Below, piece after piece: positions 54,764 through 63,298 of a stretch of DNA of 64,000 bases. Both the position numbers and the translations under genes were made by a program. This stretch comes from Mesostigma viride (Eukaryota > Streptophyta > Mesostigmatophyceae > Mesostigmatales > Mesostigmataceae). A model generated the notes under the pieces. It was not told where the DNA came from. It ran no database searches and saw only the letters and a program-made list of their open reading frames with translations. The DNA lies in assembly GCA_009746045.1 (NCBI GenBank), contig RPFO01000667.1, positions 875,721 to 939,720 of the forward strand, written 5' to 3'. Every line of letters begins with the position of its first letter. Positions within the stretch are counted from its first letter, which is position 1.

Positions 54764-54873
54764 TTATGATGAACGTGAGAAGTACGTGCTGTCCTTCCAG
54801 ACAGCACACTCGGGCGTTGACAGTTGGGCCTTGGACACCTCGATGTCCGCGTGGATTTGCGCAATCAGGTCCG
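54764..54873 (-). CDS. Riboflavin kinase, last exon (exon 6 of those seen)
   Basis: After the acceptor GCCGCAG the exon gives two bases that complete a Thr codon, then DLIAQIHADIEVSKAQL, a short tail and TAA at 54764-54766 (110 nt). This is the C-terminal helix of riboflavin kinase. Counting from the RPE motif in the previous exon, spacing matches the animal enzyme residue for residue up to a shared Leu-x-x-Pro-Glu. Phase 1 entry agrees with the previous exon's end. The gene ends here, ahead of the candidate poly(A) signal. Confidence 0.85.
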
Positions 54874-55898
54874 CTGCGGCACACGTTTGGCCATAAGTGT
54901 GGGGACCCATGTGGGGAGAGATATAGACACGCCGAGAGACAAGTCGACCAGAAAATCACCAAGTGAACAAGAGGATAAGTGAGTGATTATTGGATAAAAT
55001 ACTTCCGTACGTGAGTTGTAAAAAAGCAAGCACGTCATTGCGAGCCACGTTAAGGGACAAGAGGATACTAGCACCGGTCTATGAGACTTGTAACAGTACA
55101 GACCCGAAGCATGCAGCGGTGAGGCAGCACCCATGGTGGTCAGGTACTAGTCCAGAACAGACCTACGATCAAGCATCAAGGGGCACCGGTGATTGCTTCA
55201 GGCATGCGACCGGCACATGGCTACGACTGTTAACGGACACCCCTTGGGTTTGGAAAATAGGAAATACTCGGGTTGTCGCTGTAAGACTTCGCCACGCAAT
55301 AAAGCAATGCCTACCAGTGTGCTTGCAACATCTTATTGGTGGTCTCATTCATTTAAGTGTGCCCTGATACACCCAACACCTAGTGTCCTGAGAACAGCAA
55401 TAAGAGAACCCACGCCTCGACTCCAGAAAATCTATGCCTGCAACGATGGCTTTCATTTTAACGAGAGAAGGCCCCGCACCCCGGGGATCGACCTCACGGA
55501 CTGTCGTTACACCCCAACTTGGGGTAGCCCTGGCTTTTGGTAGATCAGTCTGGGTAAAGACTGGGCTGAAAGAACCTAGACAGACGGTGCAAAGCAGACA
55601 AACTCTGCCTCGAGAAAGCAGTGTGCATTCCCCTCTCTGTGTGCTTTCCTCCCTTCAGGCAGGGCCAGGGGTAAGCGGCGCTGGGGAAGCAAGGTTGGTG
55701 AACAGGGCAAGCAGCGCTGGGTAGTGAGGGAAGCTAAGCTACCTGGGAGGTTTTGCCTGGGAGCATGACTATATCATTATAATCTCACTGGTACTACTTT
55801 ATCGTTGGCTTGGGGACAAGAGGCTTGCCTAGTGCCTAGGGGACTTTGTACAGCGTCGAGGCAAGCAGGAAACATAGGGGACTCGTGTATTGTAGTAT

Positions 55899-55941
55899 CA
55901 AGGAGACAACCAGCGCAGGCCAGAAATCGGGAGAATCCGCC
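55899..55941 (-). mobile_element. 43-bp Penelope-like 3'-end insertion
   Basis: It starts at CAAGGAGACAACC and ends after GAATCCGCC. GTAT flanks it at 55895-55898 and 55942-55945. It lies in the last intron of the fusion gene. Confidence 0.75.
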
Positions 55942-55998
55942 GTATATTATAATATATAATAATATTATAGCCATATCTATTCCAATCTTGGCACTTAC

Positions 55999-56101
55999 TT
56001 GGGGAGGAGAAGCGGCGCTCAGGGCGTACAAAGCCGAGCAGCATGACCTTGAGATGCCGCCCGTAAAAGTCGTTGGCGTACTTGTGCAGGATGTGCGCCT
56101 C
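55999..56101 (-). CDS. Riboflavin kinase, catalytic C-terminal exon (exon 5)
   Basis: It is bounded by CCGCAG and the donor GTAAGT (103 nt, phase 0 in, phase 1 out). It encodes EAHILHKYANDFYGRHLKV, then LLGFVRPERRF. In this family the Glu of the E-x-H motif is the catalytic base and D-F-Y-G and R-P-E are near-invariant. All are present. Joined to exon 4 the frame reads ..GISV-EAHIL.. without a gap. Confidence 0.9.
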
Positions 56102-56279
56102 CTGCGGGGGCGGGTGGGACAGGTCACACATGTTAGTGAGGGTGTTGGAGGGGGTGATGGTTGGTGATGACGCGTGTGGTGTGGTGCTGGTGAAGGCATT
56201 TGTGAGGGCGTTTGCGGGGGTGTTGGTATCCATGGTGACGTACGCGTGCACACACACACATATATATGATGCGTGTGTT

Positions 56280-56320
56280 GTTCGAGTACTTGCGCAGGAT
56301 GTGCGCCTCCCGAGGTGGTG
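56280..56320 (-). repeat. Echo of the exon-5 acceptor edge
   Basis: About 31 of 36 bases match the real exon start (56072-56108), including GCAGGATGTGCGCCTCC on the plus strand. It sits 180 bp upstream (minus sense) inside the intron, with the AG replaced. Confidence 0.7.
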
Positions 56321-56474
56321 ATCAGGATGGTGCGAGCCTGGGGGGGGAGCACTTCGTGCACGATGGCGGTGATGGTGGTAGTGGTGGTGGCGATGGTGTT
56401 GGTGTTGGTGGCGGCGGCGCCAGTGTCGTCGTCGTGGTTGTGGTGGTGGTGGCGGCGGTGGCGGTGGCGGCGGT

Positions 56475-56479
<5 letters not shown>

Positions 56480-56527
<48 letters not shown>

Positions 56528-56559
56528 TAGTAGTAGTAGTAGCAGTAGTAGTAGTAGAG

Positions 56560-56650
<91 letters not shown>

Positions 56651-56700
56651 CAGCAGCAGCAGCAGTAGTAGTAGTAGTCGTAGTCGTCGTAGTAGTAGTA
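56480..56700 (+). repeat. (CTG)n then (TAG)n triplet repeats in an intron
   Basis: About 14 CTG units switch to about 55 TAG units with a few CAG interruptions. This is intronic to the fusion gene. Poly-Tyr, poly-Ser and poly-Val frames here are artefacts. Confidence 0.9.
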
Positions 56701-56825
56701 ATTGTAGAAGTTGTTGGTGTTTATTGTGTGTGCGTTAGGGGGTATCACAGATCATTTGAGAGGCGGGTGATATTGTCACCTCGAGTCGACCTAATAGATT
56801 GATCCGATTATATGCTTGCATTAAA

Positions 56826-57735
56826 GGGAGCGAAACGGGGGTGGGGCGAGAAGTGACAAAGGCACAAGGATAGCCCGCACAAAGGGCATTAGAGGGAGCA
56901 AGGGGGGGGTGGGAAGTGACAAAGGCACAAGGATAGCCCGCACAAAGGGCATTAGAGGGAGCAAGGGGGGGGTGGGAAGTGACAAAGGCACAAGGATAGC
57001 CCGCACAAAGGGCATTCGAGGGAGCAAGGGGGGGCGGGAAGTGACAAAGGCACAAGGATAGCCTGCACAAAGGGCATTAGAGGGAGGGGGACGGGGGTGG
57101 GGCGGGAAGTGACAAAGGCACAAGGATAGCCTGCACAAAGGGCATAAGAGGGAGCAAGGGGGGGGCGGGAAGTGACAAAGGCACAAGGATAGCCTGCACA
57201 AAGGGCATAAGAGGGAGGGGGACGGGGGTGGGGCGGGAAGTGACAAAGGCACAAGGACAGCCCGCACAAAGGGCATTAGAGGGAGCAAGGGGGGGGTGGG
57301 AAGTGACAAAGGCACAAGGATAGCCCGCACAAAGGGCATTAGAGGGAGCAAGGGGGGGGCGGGAAGTGACAAAGGTACAAGGATAGCCCGCACAAAGGGC
57401 ATTAGAGGGAGCAAGGGGTGGGTGGGGTGGGAAGTGACAAAGGTACAAGGATAGCCTGCACAAGAGGCATAAGAGGGAGCAAGGGGGGGGGGGGAAGTGA
57501 CAAAGGCACAAGGATAGCCCGCACAAAGGGCATTAGAGGGAGCAAGGGGTGGGTGGGGTGGGAAGTGACAAAGGTACAAGGATAGCCTGCACAAGAGGCA
57601 TTAGAGGGAGGGGGACGGGGGTGGGGTGGGAAGTGACAAAGGAAAAGGATAGCCCGCACAAAGGGCATTAGAGGGGGGGAGACAGGGGGGGTGGGGTAGG
57701 AAGTGACAAAGGCACAAGGATAGCCTGTAGAAAGG
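56826..57735. repeat. About 65-bp minisatellite, 14 units
   Basis: Each unit contains GGAAGTGACAAAGGCACAAG, then GCACAAAGGGCATTAGAGGG and a G run of variable length. It is intronic to the fusion gene. Confidence 0.9.
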
Positions 57736-57789
57736 AACAAGCCAAGCGACGCTTATACACAGGAAAAGCCCATACTCTCCCTTAGCGTG

Positions 57790-57808
57790 ACCTTGTTACG
57801 ACTTCACC
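57790..57808 (-). rRNA. Short SSU-rRNA-like 3'-end match
   Basis: The minus strand reads GGTGAAGTCGTAACAAGGT, the near-universal segment before the 3' end of small-subunit rRNA. Sequence on either side (CACGCTAAGGGAG after it) is not the nuclear 18S. It may be a mitochondrial-derived scrap or chance. Not a functional rRNA gene. Confidence 0.4.
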
Positions 57809-57895
57809 TCAGGGCTCAGGCCACTGACAGCAGAGACCTGGCGTAGGACAAAGCCGCTACACACTACGTGGGACAGAACCACCTACCTCTCCCAC

Positions 57896-57922
57896 ACATT
57901 GCCCACCCAGCGTGGGCAATGT
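57896..57922. other. 11-bp perfect hairpin
   Basis: ACATTGCCCAC pairs with its complement across CCAGC. It is intronic. Confidence 0.7.
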
Positions 57923-57930
57923 CCTATCCA

Positions 57931-58063
57931 TCAAACACCATTATGCCTTGCCCCGCACAATGTAAAGCCACCGCCGACAACCGCCGATAGTCGACACGCC
58001 TGTCACCGAATACTTGAAACACCGCCCACCCACCACCGAAATGCCCTGCCCCGCAAACGTGAG
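57931..58063 (-). repeat. Two echoes of the exon-4 donor edge
   Basis: 58028-58063 and 57933-57965 repeat the real exon end (58181-58217): ATGCCCTGCCCCGCAAACGT in the first, a more decayed ATGCCTTGCCCCGCACAA in the second. Both lie downstream of the exon in the intron. Confidence 0.7.
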
Positions 58064-58187
58064 ATGATAACCTAATATTTACATCTATGCATATATAGAT
58101 AGAAAGGTTCATGTAAATAGTAGTATCATAACATACTACTACTATACTGGTATAATACAATGTAAACATCACGAATGATCAACCCAC

Positions 58188-58369
58188 CACAGAAATGCCC
58201 TGCCCCGCAAACGTGGGCCGGTCACCGATGTTGAGCACCATCTCATGCACGTCGAGGTCGCCTCGGCCCGCCGGCACCCCCTCCTGCGGCTGCAGCTGCG
58301 CAAAGCCGTAGTAGACGCCCTTGTCCAGGCCGCGCAGGGCGTCCGTTAGCCGGTCGGGCGGCAGGTTAG
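58188..58369 (-). CDS. Riboflavin kinase, core exon (exon 4)
   Basis: Acceptor CATGCAG, donor GTGGGT (182 nt: two bases plus 60 codons). The two bases complete the Ala of GIPTAN. Then come NLPPDRLTD, KGVYYGFAQL, an insertion (QEGVPAGRGDLD), VHEMVLNIGDRPTF and GQGISV. P-T-A-N binds Mg-ATP in this family, and G-V-Y-x-G and the M-V-L-N-I-G strand are standard. A longer frame reading on into the intron is not real. Confidence 0.9.
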
Positions 58370-58559
58370 CTGCATGGCCATGGGCACGATGGGTGGGTGA
58401 GAGGCACGGGGGTTTCGTAACACGTTGGCTGCGTGGTGAGCCATCTGCAGCATCGCTTTCTCGTGAGGAATCTCTTGTCCCGGTAGGAGATGAGTTGGCC
58501 ATTACTGCCAATAGCTGCTGCGGCAGGGGCGCACCTGCAAGGGTGCAAACTCGTTAACA

Positions 58560-58618
58560 CAGCGGTAACATGCTTGTGGGGATGCCAGTGTGAGGCCGTA
58601 CCTGTGGGGATGCCAGTG
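58560..58618 (-). repeat. Echoes of the exon-3 donor edge
   Basis: The plus-strand word GTACCTGTGGGGATGCC at the true donor (58626-58642) is repeated at 58600-58616, and as CTTGTGGGGATGCC at about 58573-58586, a 34-bp period just inside the intron. Confidence 0.7.
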
Positions 58619-58629
58619 TAAGGACGTAC

Positions 58630-58719
58630 CTGTGGGGATGCCCATCTCTTTACTGCCGCGCTGGTACCCCGAGACGACCGGCCCTTCCATGTACACGGGG
58701 TGGGTGTAGAAGCGGGGGG
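58630..58719 (-). CDS. Riboflavin kinase, first catalytic exon (exon 3)
   Basis: Acceptor CGGCAG, donor GTACG (90 nt, two bases in, one base out). It encodes PRFYTHPVYMEGPVVSGYQR and GSKEMGIPT, the start of the kinase barrel (V-x-G-x-x-R-G-S-K-x-x-G-I-P-T). The incoming two bases fit the G left by exon 2 to give Ala, which supports the join to the linker exon. Confidence 0.85.
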
Positions 58720-58836
58720 CTGCCGACAAGGGTGGTCCACACGGGGCAGGAATCATGGTGGGAAGGTCAGGTCATGGGTGTGGCGCAGGAAGTGGGGGGC
58801 GAAGCATGGCCAAAAATGCAAATACCTGTGAGGGAG

Positions 58837-58982
58837 GGTGGGTGTAGAAGCGGAAAGCTCATGTGTTGGCGAGGTCGTGCATGGCACAGGGATTGGGGGA
58901 GGGGGGGGGGGCTACAGATGCAAGTACATGGTGAGGGAGGCAGGGTGTACAAGCAGGGGCCTCCCGACAAGGGGGGTCCACA
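58837..58982 (-). repeat. Echoes of the exon-3 acceptor edge
   Basis: 58837-58853 repeats GGTGGGTGTAGAAGCGG from the true exon start (58697-58717). 58941-58982 repeats a longer stretch across the acceptor (CCGACAAGG, GGTCCAC). Both lie upstream of the exon in the intron. Confidence 0.65.
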
Positions 58983-59158
58983 TGGTTGGATGGATGACTA
59001 GGGGGTTGGATTGTGAAAACGTTGGCAGACATCCAGGGGGGAGACAGGAGAACATGAAGGGGGAAAAAAAGAAAATGGAAAAAAAAGGACTTCCTACGAA
59101 AATATGCTACCTTCATGAGGAAGGGCCAAGTGTGGAATTCCTGCAGAGAGACAAGTAT

Positions 59159-59183
59159 CAAGGAGACAACCAGCGCAGGCCAG
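59159..59183 (-). mobile_element. 25-bp Penelope-like micro-insertion
   Basis: The insert runs from CAAGGAG to GGCCAG, flanked by AAGTAT at 59153-59158 and 59184-59189. Confidence 0.8.
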
Positions 59184-59591
59184 AAGTATGGTCAAGTCAC
59201 GGGATGGACAAGTGAGTGTGAGACATGTATGGTGGCCGAGTTTGACAAACCACGCTCGTAATCATGATTCCTATTATTGACGTAATAACAACATTACTAG
59301 AAATTACGTAATAACAACTTTTACTATTAACCTAATAATACCTCTATTTACTAAGAATAAGAACGTCCCTTTCCTCTCCGCCCCTGTCTCTGATCGCATT
59401 GCAGCATCCAAGCATGCCGACCAGAGTGCCGATTCGGAAGAGGCCACAAAAGGGATAAAAGGTTATTTCTAACAAAAAAGTATGAAGAGCTGAACTGCAT
59501 CATTTTAGAGGCCACAACGCCAACCAGCTAATCGCACATCTACTCTTGTCTCAGCCCTCATATCTAGCAATATATTAATCTATCTGCCTTC

Positions 59592-59858
59592 ATGCATCTT
59601 CCACGGAAAGTATATACAGACTCACTGGATAGTGGAGCCTACCAGCTGGTCAAAGATAGGCTTTTCTCTTTGCCCGAAATAAAACTACGCCGCAGCACCC
59701 ATGTAATGGATGAGTACGTCAGCTCGCCGGATAGTGGAGCCTACCAGCTGGTCAAAGATAGCCTATTCTCTTTGCCCATAATAAAAGTACGCCGCAGCAC
59801 CAATTCAACGGACGAGTTTGTCGGCTCACCGGCCACGGAGCCAACCAGCCGTTCGTAG
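59592..59858 (+). repeat. Tandemly duplicated 108-bp unit, open frame
   Basis: Two copies encode DSGAYQLVKD(R/S)LFSLP(E/I)IK with RRST following. Unknown, and possibly not expressed because it lies antisense in an intron. Confidence 0.5.
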
Positions 59859-59984
59859 ATCTCCTGCGCGCAATCCTTGACAGAGCCCCCAGGGCGGCAT
59901 GCTGCGGGTCGGTCGGTCGGTCGGTCGGTCAGTCAGCCGACACCATGGTTGTGTGGGAGCAAGCAAAGTGGGAGGTAGGCAAGA

Positions 59985-60990
59985 GAAAAGGATAGTAAAT
60001 GATGGTGCAGGCGGGTTACTAAAGGATAGTAAATGATGGTGCAGGCGGGTTACTAAAAGGATAGTAAATGATGGTGCAGGCGGGTTACTAAAGGATAGTA
60101 AATGATGGTGCAGGCGGGTTACTAAAGGATAGTAAAGGATGGTGCGGGCGGGTGACTAAAAGGATAGTAAAGGATGGTGCAGGCGGGTGACTAAAAGGAT
60201 AGTAAAGGATGGTGCAGGCGGGTTACTAAGGATAGTAAATGATGGTGCAGGCGGGTTACTAAAAGGATAGTAAATGATGGTGCAGGCGGGTTACTAAAGG
60301 ATAGTAAAGGATGGTGCGGGCAGGTGACTAAAAGGATAGTAAATGATGGTGCAGGCGGGTTACTAAAAGGATAGTAAATGATGGTGCAGGCGGGTTACTA
60401 AAAGGATAGTAAATGATGGTGCGGGCGGGTTACTAAAAGGATAGTAAATGATGGTGCGGGCGGGTTACTAAAGGATAGTAAAGGATGGTGCAGGCGGGTT
60501 ACTAAAAGGATAGTAAAGGATGGTGCAGGCGGGTTACTAAGGATAGTAAATGATGGTGCGGGCGGGTGACTAAAAGGATAGTAAATGATGGTGCAGGCGG
60601 GTTACTAAAAGGATAGTAAATGATGGTGCGGGCGGGTTACTAAAGGATAGTAAAGGATGGTGCGGGCGGGTTACTAAAAGGATAGTAAATGATGGTGCAG
60701 GCGGGTTACTAAAAGGATAGTAAATGATGGTGCGGGCGGGTTACTAAAAGGATAGTAAAGGATGGTGCAGGCGGGTTACTAAGGATAGTAAATGATGGTG
60801 CAGGCGGGTTACTAAAAGGATAGTAAATGATGGTGCAGGCGGGTTACTAAAAGGATAGTAAATGATGGTGCAGGCGGGTTACTAAAAGGATAGTAAATGA
60901 TGGTGCAGGCGGGTTACTAAAAGGATAGTAAATGATGGTGCAGGCGGGTTACTAAAAGGATAGTAAAGGATGGTGCAGGCGGGTTAGTGA
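59985..60990 (+). repeat. About 36-bp minisatellite, about 28 units
   Basis: The unit is GGATAGTAAATGATGGTGCA then GGCGGGTTACTAAAA, with GATGGTGCGGG and AAAGGATGG variants arranged in runs. It is intronic to the fusion gene. Confidence 0.95.
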
Positions 60991-61558
60991 AAAGTGGAAG
61001 ATATGGGTGAAGGTGGCAGCATTCAAGGCCTAAAGTCATGTGAAGAAGGCGGGGGATGAAGATTAGAGATGGGTGTCCGGGCCCGTAGCGTCGTGGGCAT
61101 GGGAGGAGGATGGATATACAAACAGGGAGGCAAGCCCATTCCAACGGGGAACGCGACGTTGCTGGATGCGGTTGTTTCGTTTGCTGGTGCATTCGTCGGT
61201 CAGTCAGTGTGTCCATGCATACGCCAACACATGGCTGTGTGCCCGAGTGTGTGTGCCTTTGTAGCAATGTGGCTGCGTGTCTGTGTGTATGTGTGGCTGC
61301 GTGGCTGCGTGGCTGTGTGGCTGCGTGGCAGTGTGGCTGTGGATGGGTTTAGCAGTATGAGGAAGCGGAAGGGCCACCGTAGAGTACAGCAGAACGAGGA
61401 AGAGGAAGGGGAAGAGGAAGGGGAAGGGGAAGGGAGTGCACAATCCACATTTTTGCTCCAACGTCGGAGTGTTGCTCCCCTGTGCTCCCCTGTACCCGCT
61501 CGGGGCCCTATTGCTCCCCCGTAAACACTCGCGCCCTTTTGCTCACCCCTTGGCTCAC
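60991..61558. other. Intron sequence
   Basis: GTGGCTGC and GGAAGAGG low-complexity words. No exon is supported. Confidence 0.4.
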
Positions 61559-61685
61559 CAGTGAGCGTGTCGGCATCATCCTGCGGCGCGGACCCGGCCG
61601 TAGCTCCCCCCTCCTCTGTTCGGGACTTGCCTGTTGACGCGCGCCGCTTGGCCCGTTGGCTCTGCACTGCCGAGCCTTCCACACG
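61559..61685 (-). CDS. Fusion gene, linker exon (exon 2)
   Basis: Acceptor CTTCCAG, donor GTGAGC (127 nt, phase 0 in, phase 1 out). It encodes a polar, basic-then-acidic linker (RVEGSAVQSQRAKRRAS..., ending DDADTLT) with no domain. The phases fit the methyltransferase-like exon before it and the kinase exon after it. Alternative: an unrelated exon, or part of a separate gene. Confidence 0.55.
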
Positions 61686-61918
61686 CTGGAAGAAAAACCC
61701 CAAAACAATTCAATGTTAGTAATGCGCAACCACCCACCAAAAGCACCCGCACAAGGAACCAGGCATGGAGCGGCGAGCGGGATCAGGACAACTCAAGTAC
61801 AGCACAGTCGAGTGCTGGCGTATGCAACCAAGCACCGTGCGATCCAGCACGCAACAAACTGCAGCAGATCAGATCTTGCCTCCAACAGGCTATGTCAAAC
61901 GTCTTCTACAACGAGCTT

Positions 61919-61944
61919 CCCCCCCCCCCCCCCCCCCCCCCCCC
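61919..61944 (+). repeat. Poly-C run (26)
   Basis: An uninterrupted run of C on the plus strand in the intron. Confidence 0.9.
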
Positions 61945-61968
61945 TTCCCCGTGGTGGCTTCACACGCA

Positions 61969-62777
61969 CACCTCCAACAAGGCCACGAAACAGTCCAACC
62001 CAAGCACCCACGCTCACCCCGCATGCATTGGGAGGGCGGGGGGCATGCGGGTGCCATCCACGCAAGCTCGCTCATTCCTTGCATCATGCCTCCAACACGG
62101 CCACATAAAAGTCGGGCTCTTCCACCACGCAACCGCCAACAGGTACACTCTCCGGCGTTCCGGTACTTCGCACTCCCCTATCTCATGCGTCCATGCTGGG
62201 TGTGCATGCGTTTAGCCCTAAACCCGATCCCTTGCACATGCGGCCGTGCATATGGGGCTCCAGAATCCACGGTCCGGATCATCCAGATCTCAGGCCTGCG
62301 CTGGCTGCCAACTGACATCTGCAAGCACATCCGGCTTTCATGGTACTTAGGCCCGGTCTGCACGGGAAGAGGGGGTAAACCTTGCCTGTAGACCGGGCCT
62401 TAGTACTGCATACGGGCTGGAGCGAACATGGCCCCCATACAAGGTCAAGATGCATCATGGTCCAGATCTTGTGCCTGCGTGGCTTGTCTGATCCATTTAT
62501 TGGTCACTATAGTATAGTAATGCCATGCCCACGTGGCTTGTAACACGCATGCCATGCCTCCAAGATGGCCACGTAGAAGCTGGGCTCGTTTACCACGCCG
62601 GGCTCATTTACCACGCCAGGCTCATTCACCACGCCAGGCTCATTTACCACGCTGTCCGCCAGCAGGTACAACCCTTGGGCAAACATCGCCATAGCAACTT
62701 ACAAGCCTAATAGTCACTGGTATCAAACCTCCCAGCACGGCCACGGATGAGTCCGGCTCATCCGCCATGCTGTTCTC
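61969..62777 (-). repeat. Four echoes of the exon-1 donor edge
   Basis: The real exon end (63111-63165) encodes VVDEPDFYVAVLE. Decayed copies lie at 62727-62777 (ADEPDSSVAVLG), 62556-62662 (VVNEP x4, SFYVAILEA), 62089-62140 (VVEEPDFYVAVLEA) and 61969-61999 (FVALLE). All are in the same orientation and all lie in the intron after the exon. Confidence 0.8.
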
Positions 62778-63113
62778 CTAGTAACAGGTGGTGCCATTCT
62801 TAATAACTAAGTACATCCCCCCCTTTCAGGTTTACGAATGGGGTCTGGCCAACCCAGGGCTGCGATCTTAAATCTGAAATCAAATCCAGGGCTAACAATC
62901 TTAAACATCAGGTAGGGACATACCACCTCCCTCGAGTGCCACTGACCGCTACTTAGCAGCCTTTCGTGCCTTCTTTAAGATCTTTTGCCCAAAACCAGCC
63001 CTGTGATAAACCAGAAATTCCAAAATCCAGGGTCTCAAGATCTTAAACCTGAGAATCTTAAACCTCAAAGGGGGGGGCGTACACAACATGATTATCATTA
63101 CAGCAAACTCTAC

Positions 63114-63298
63114 CTCCAGCACGGCCACGTAAAAGTCCGGCTCGTCCACCACGCTGTCCAGGCGCAGGGGCAACCCCTGCACCATGTCCGCCAGCTGGCG
63201 CTCGTCGGGCAGCTCGTGTGGGACGAGCGACGGGTTGGCGCGGTGGAGGTCACGCACAAACGCGCGGCCAAGGGGGTGGCTGATCACGACGCGGGCGC
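63114..63298 (-). CDS. Methyltransferase-like C-terminal exon of the fusion gene (exon 1 seen)
   Basis: Acceptor TCGCAG, donor GTAGAG (185 nt: two bases plus 61 codons, phase 0 out). It encodes GARVVISHPLGRAFVRDLHR, then PHELPDERQLADM and VVDEPDFYVAVLE. I recognise this as resembling the C-terminal part of plant and algal SAM-dependent methyltransferase-like proteins (I-S-H-P-x-G-R and V-D-E-P-x-x-Y-x-A-V-L). The SAM-binding core must lie upstream, beyond the window. The substrate is unknown. Confidence 0.6.

Larger units (their letters stand above)
58720..59984. other. Intron of the fusion gene
   Basis: It holds two echoes of the exon-3 acceptor edge, a 25-bp Penelope insertion, and a two-unit tandem ORF at 59592-59858. 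Other frames are unsupported. Confidence 0.45.

Noticed and set aside
55777-56748. Poly-Tyr/poly-Ser protein and its plus-strand poly-Val/poly-Ala partner
   Set aside because: These come from triplet repeats in an intron. The real coding exon in this stretch is 55999-56101.
59985-60990. Possible CRISPR array
   Set aside because: The units are head-to-tail with no spacers and the context is eukaryotic, so it is a minisatellite. The same holds for 13016-14290 and 56826-57735.
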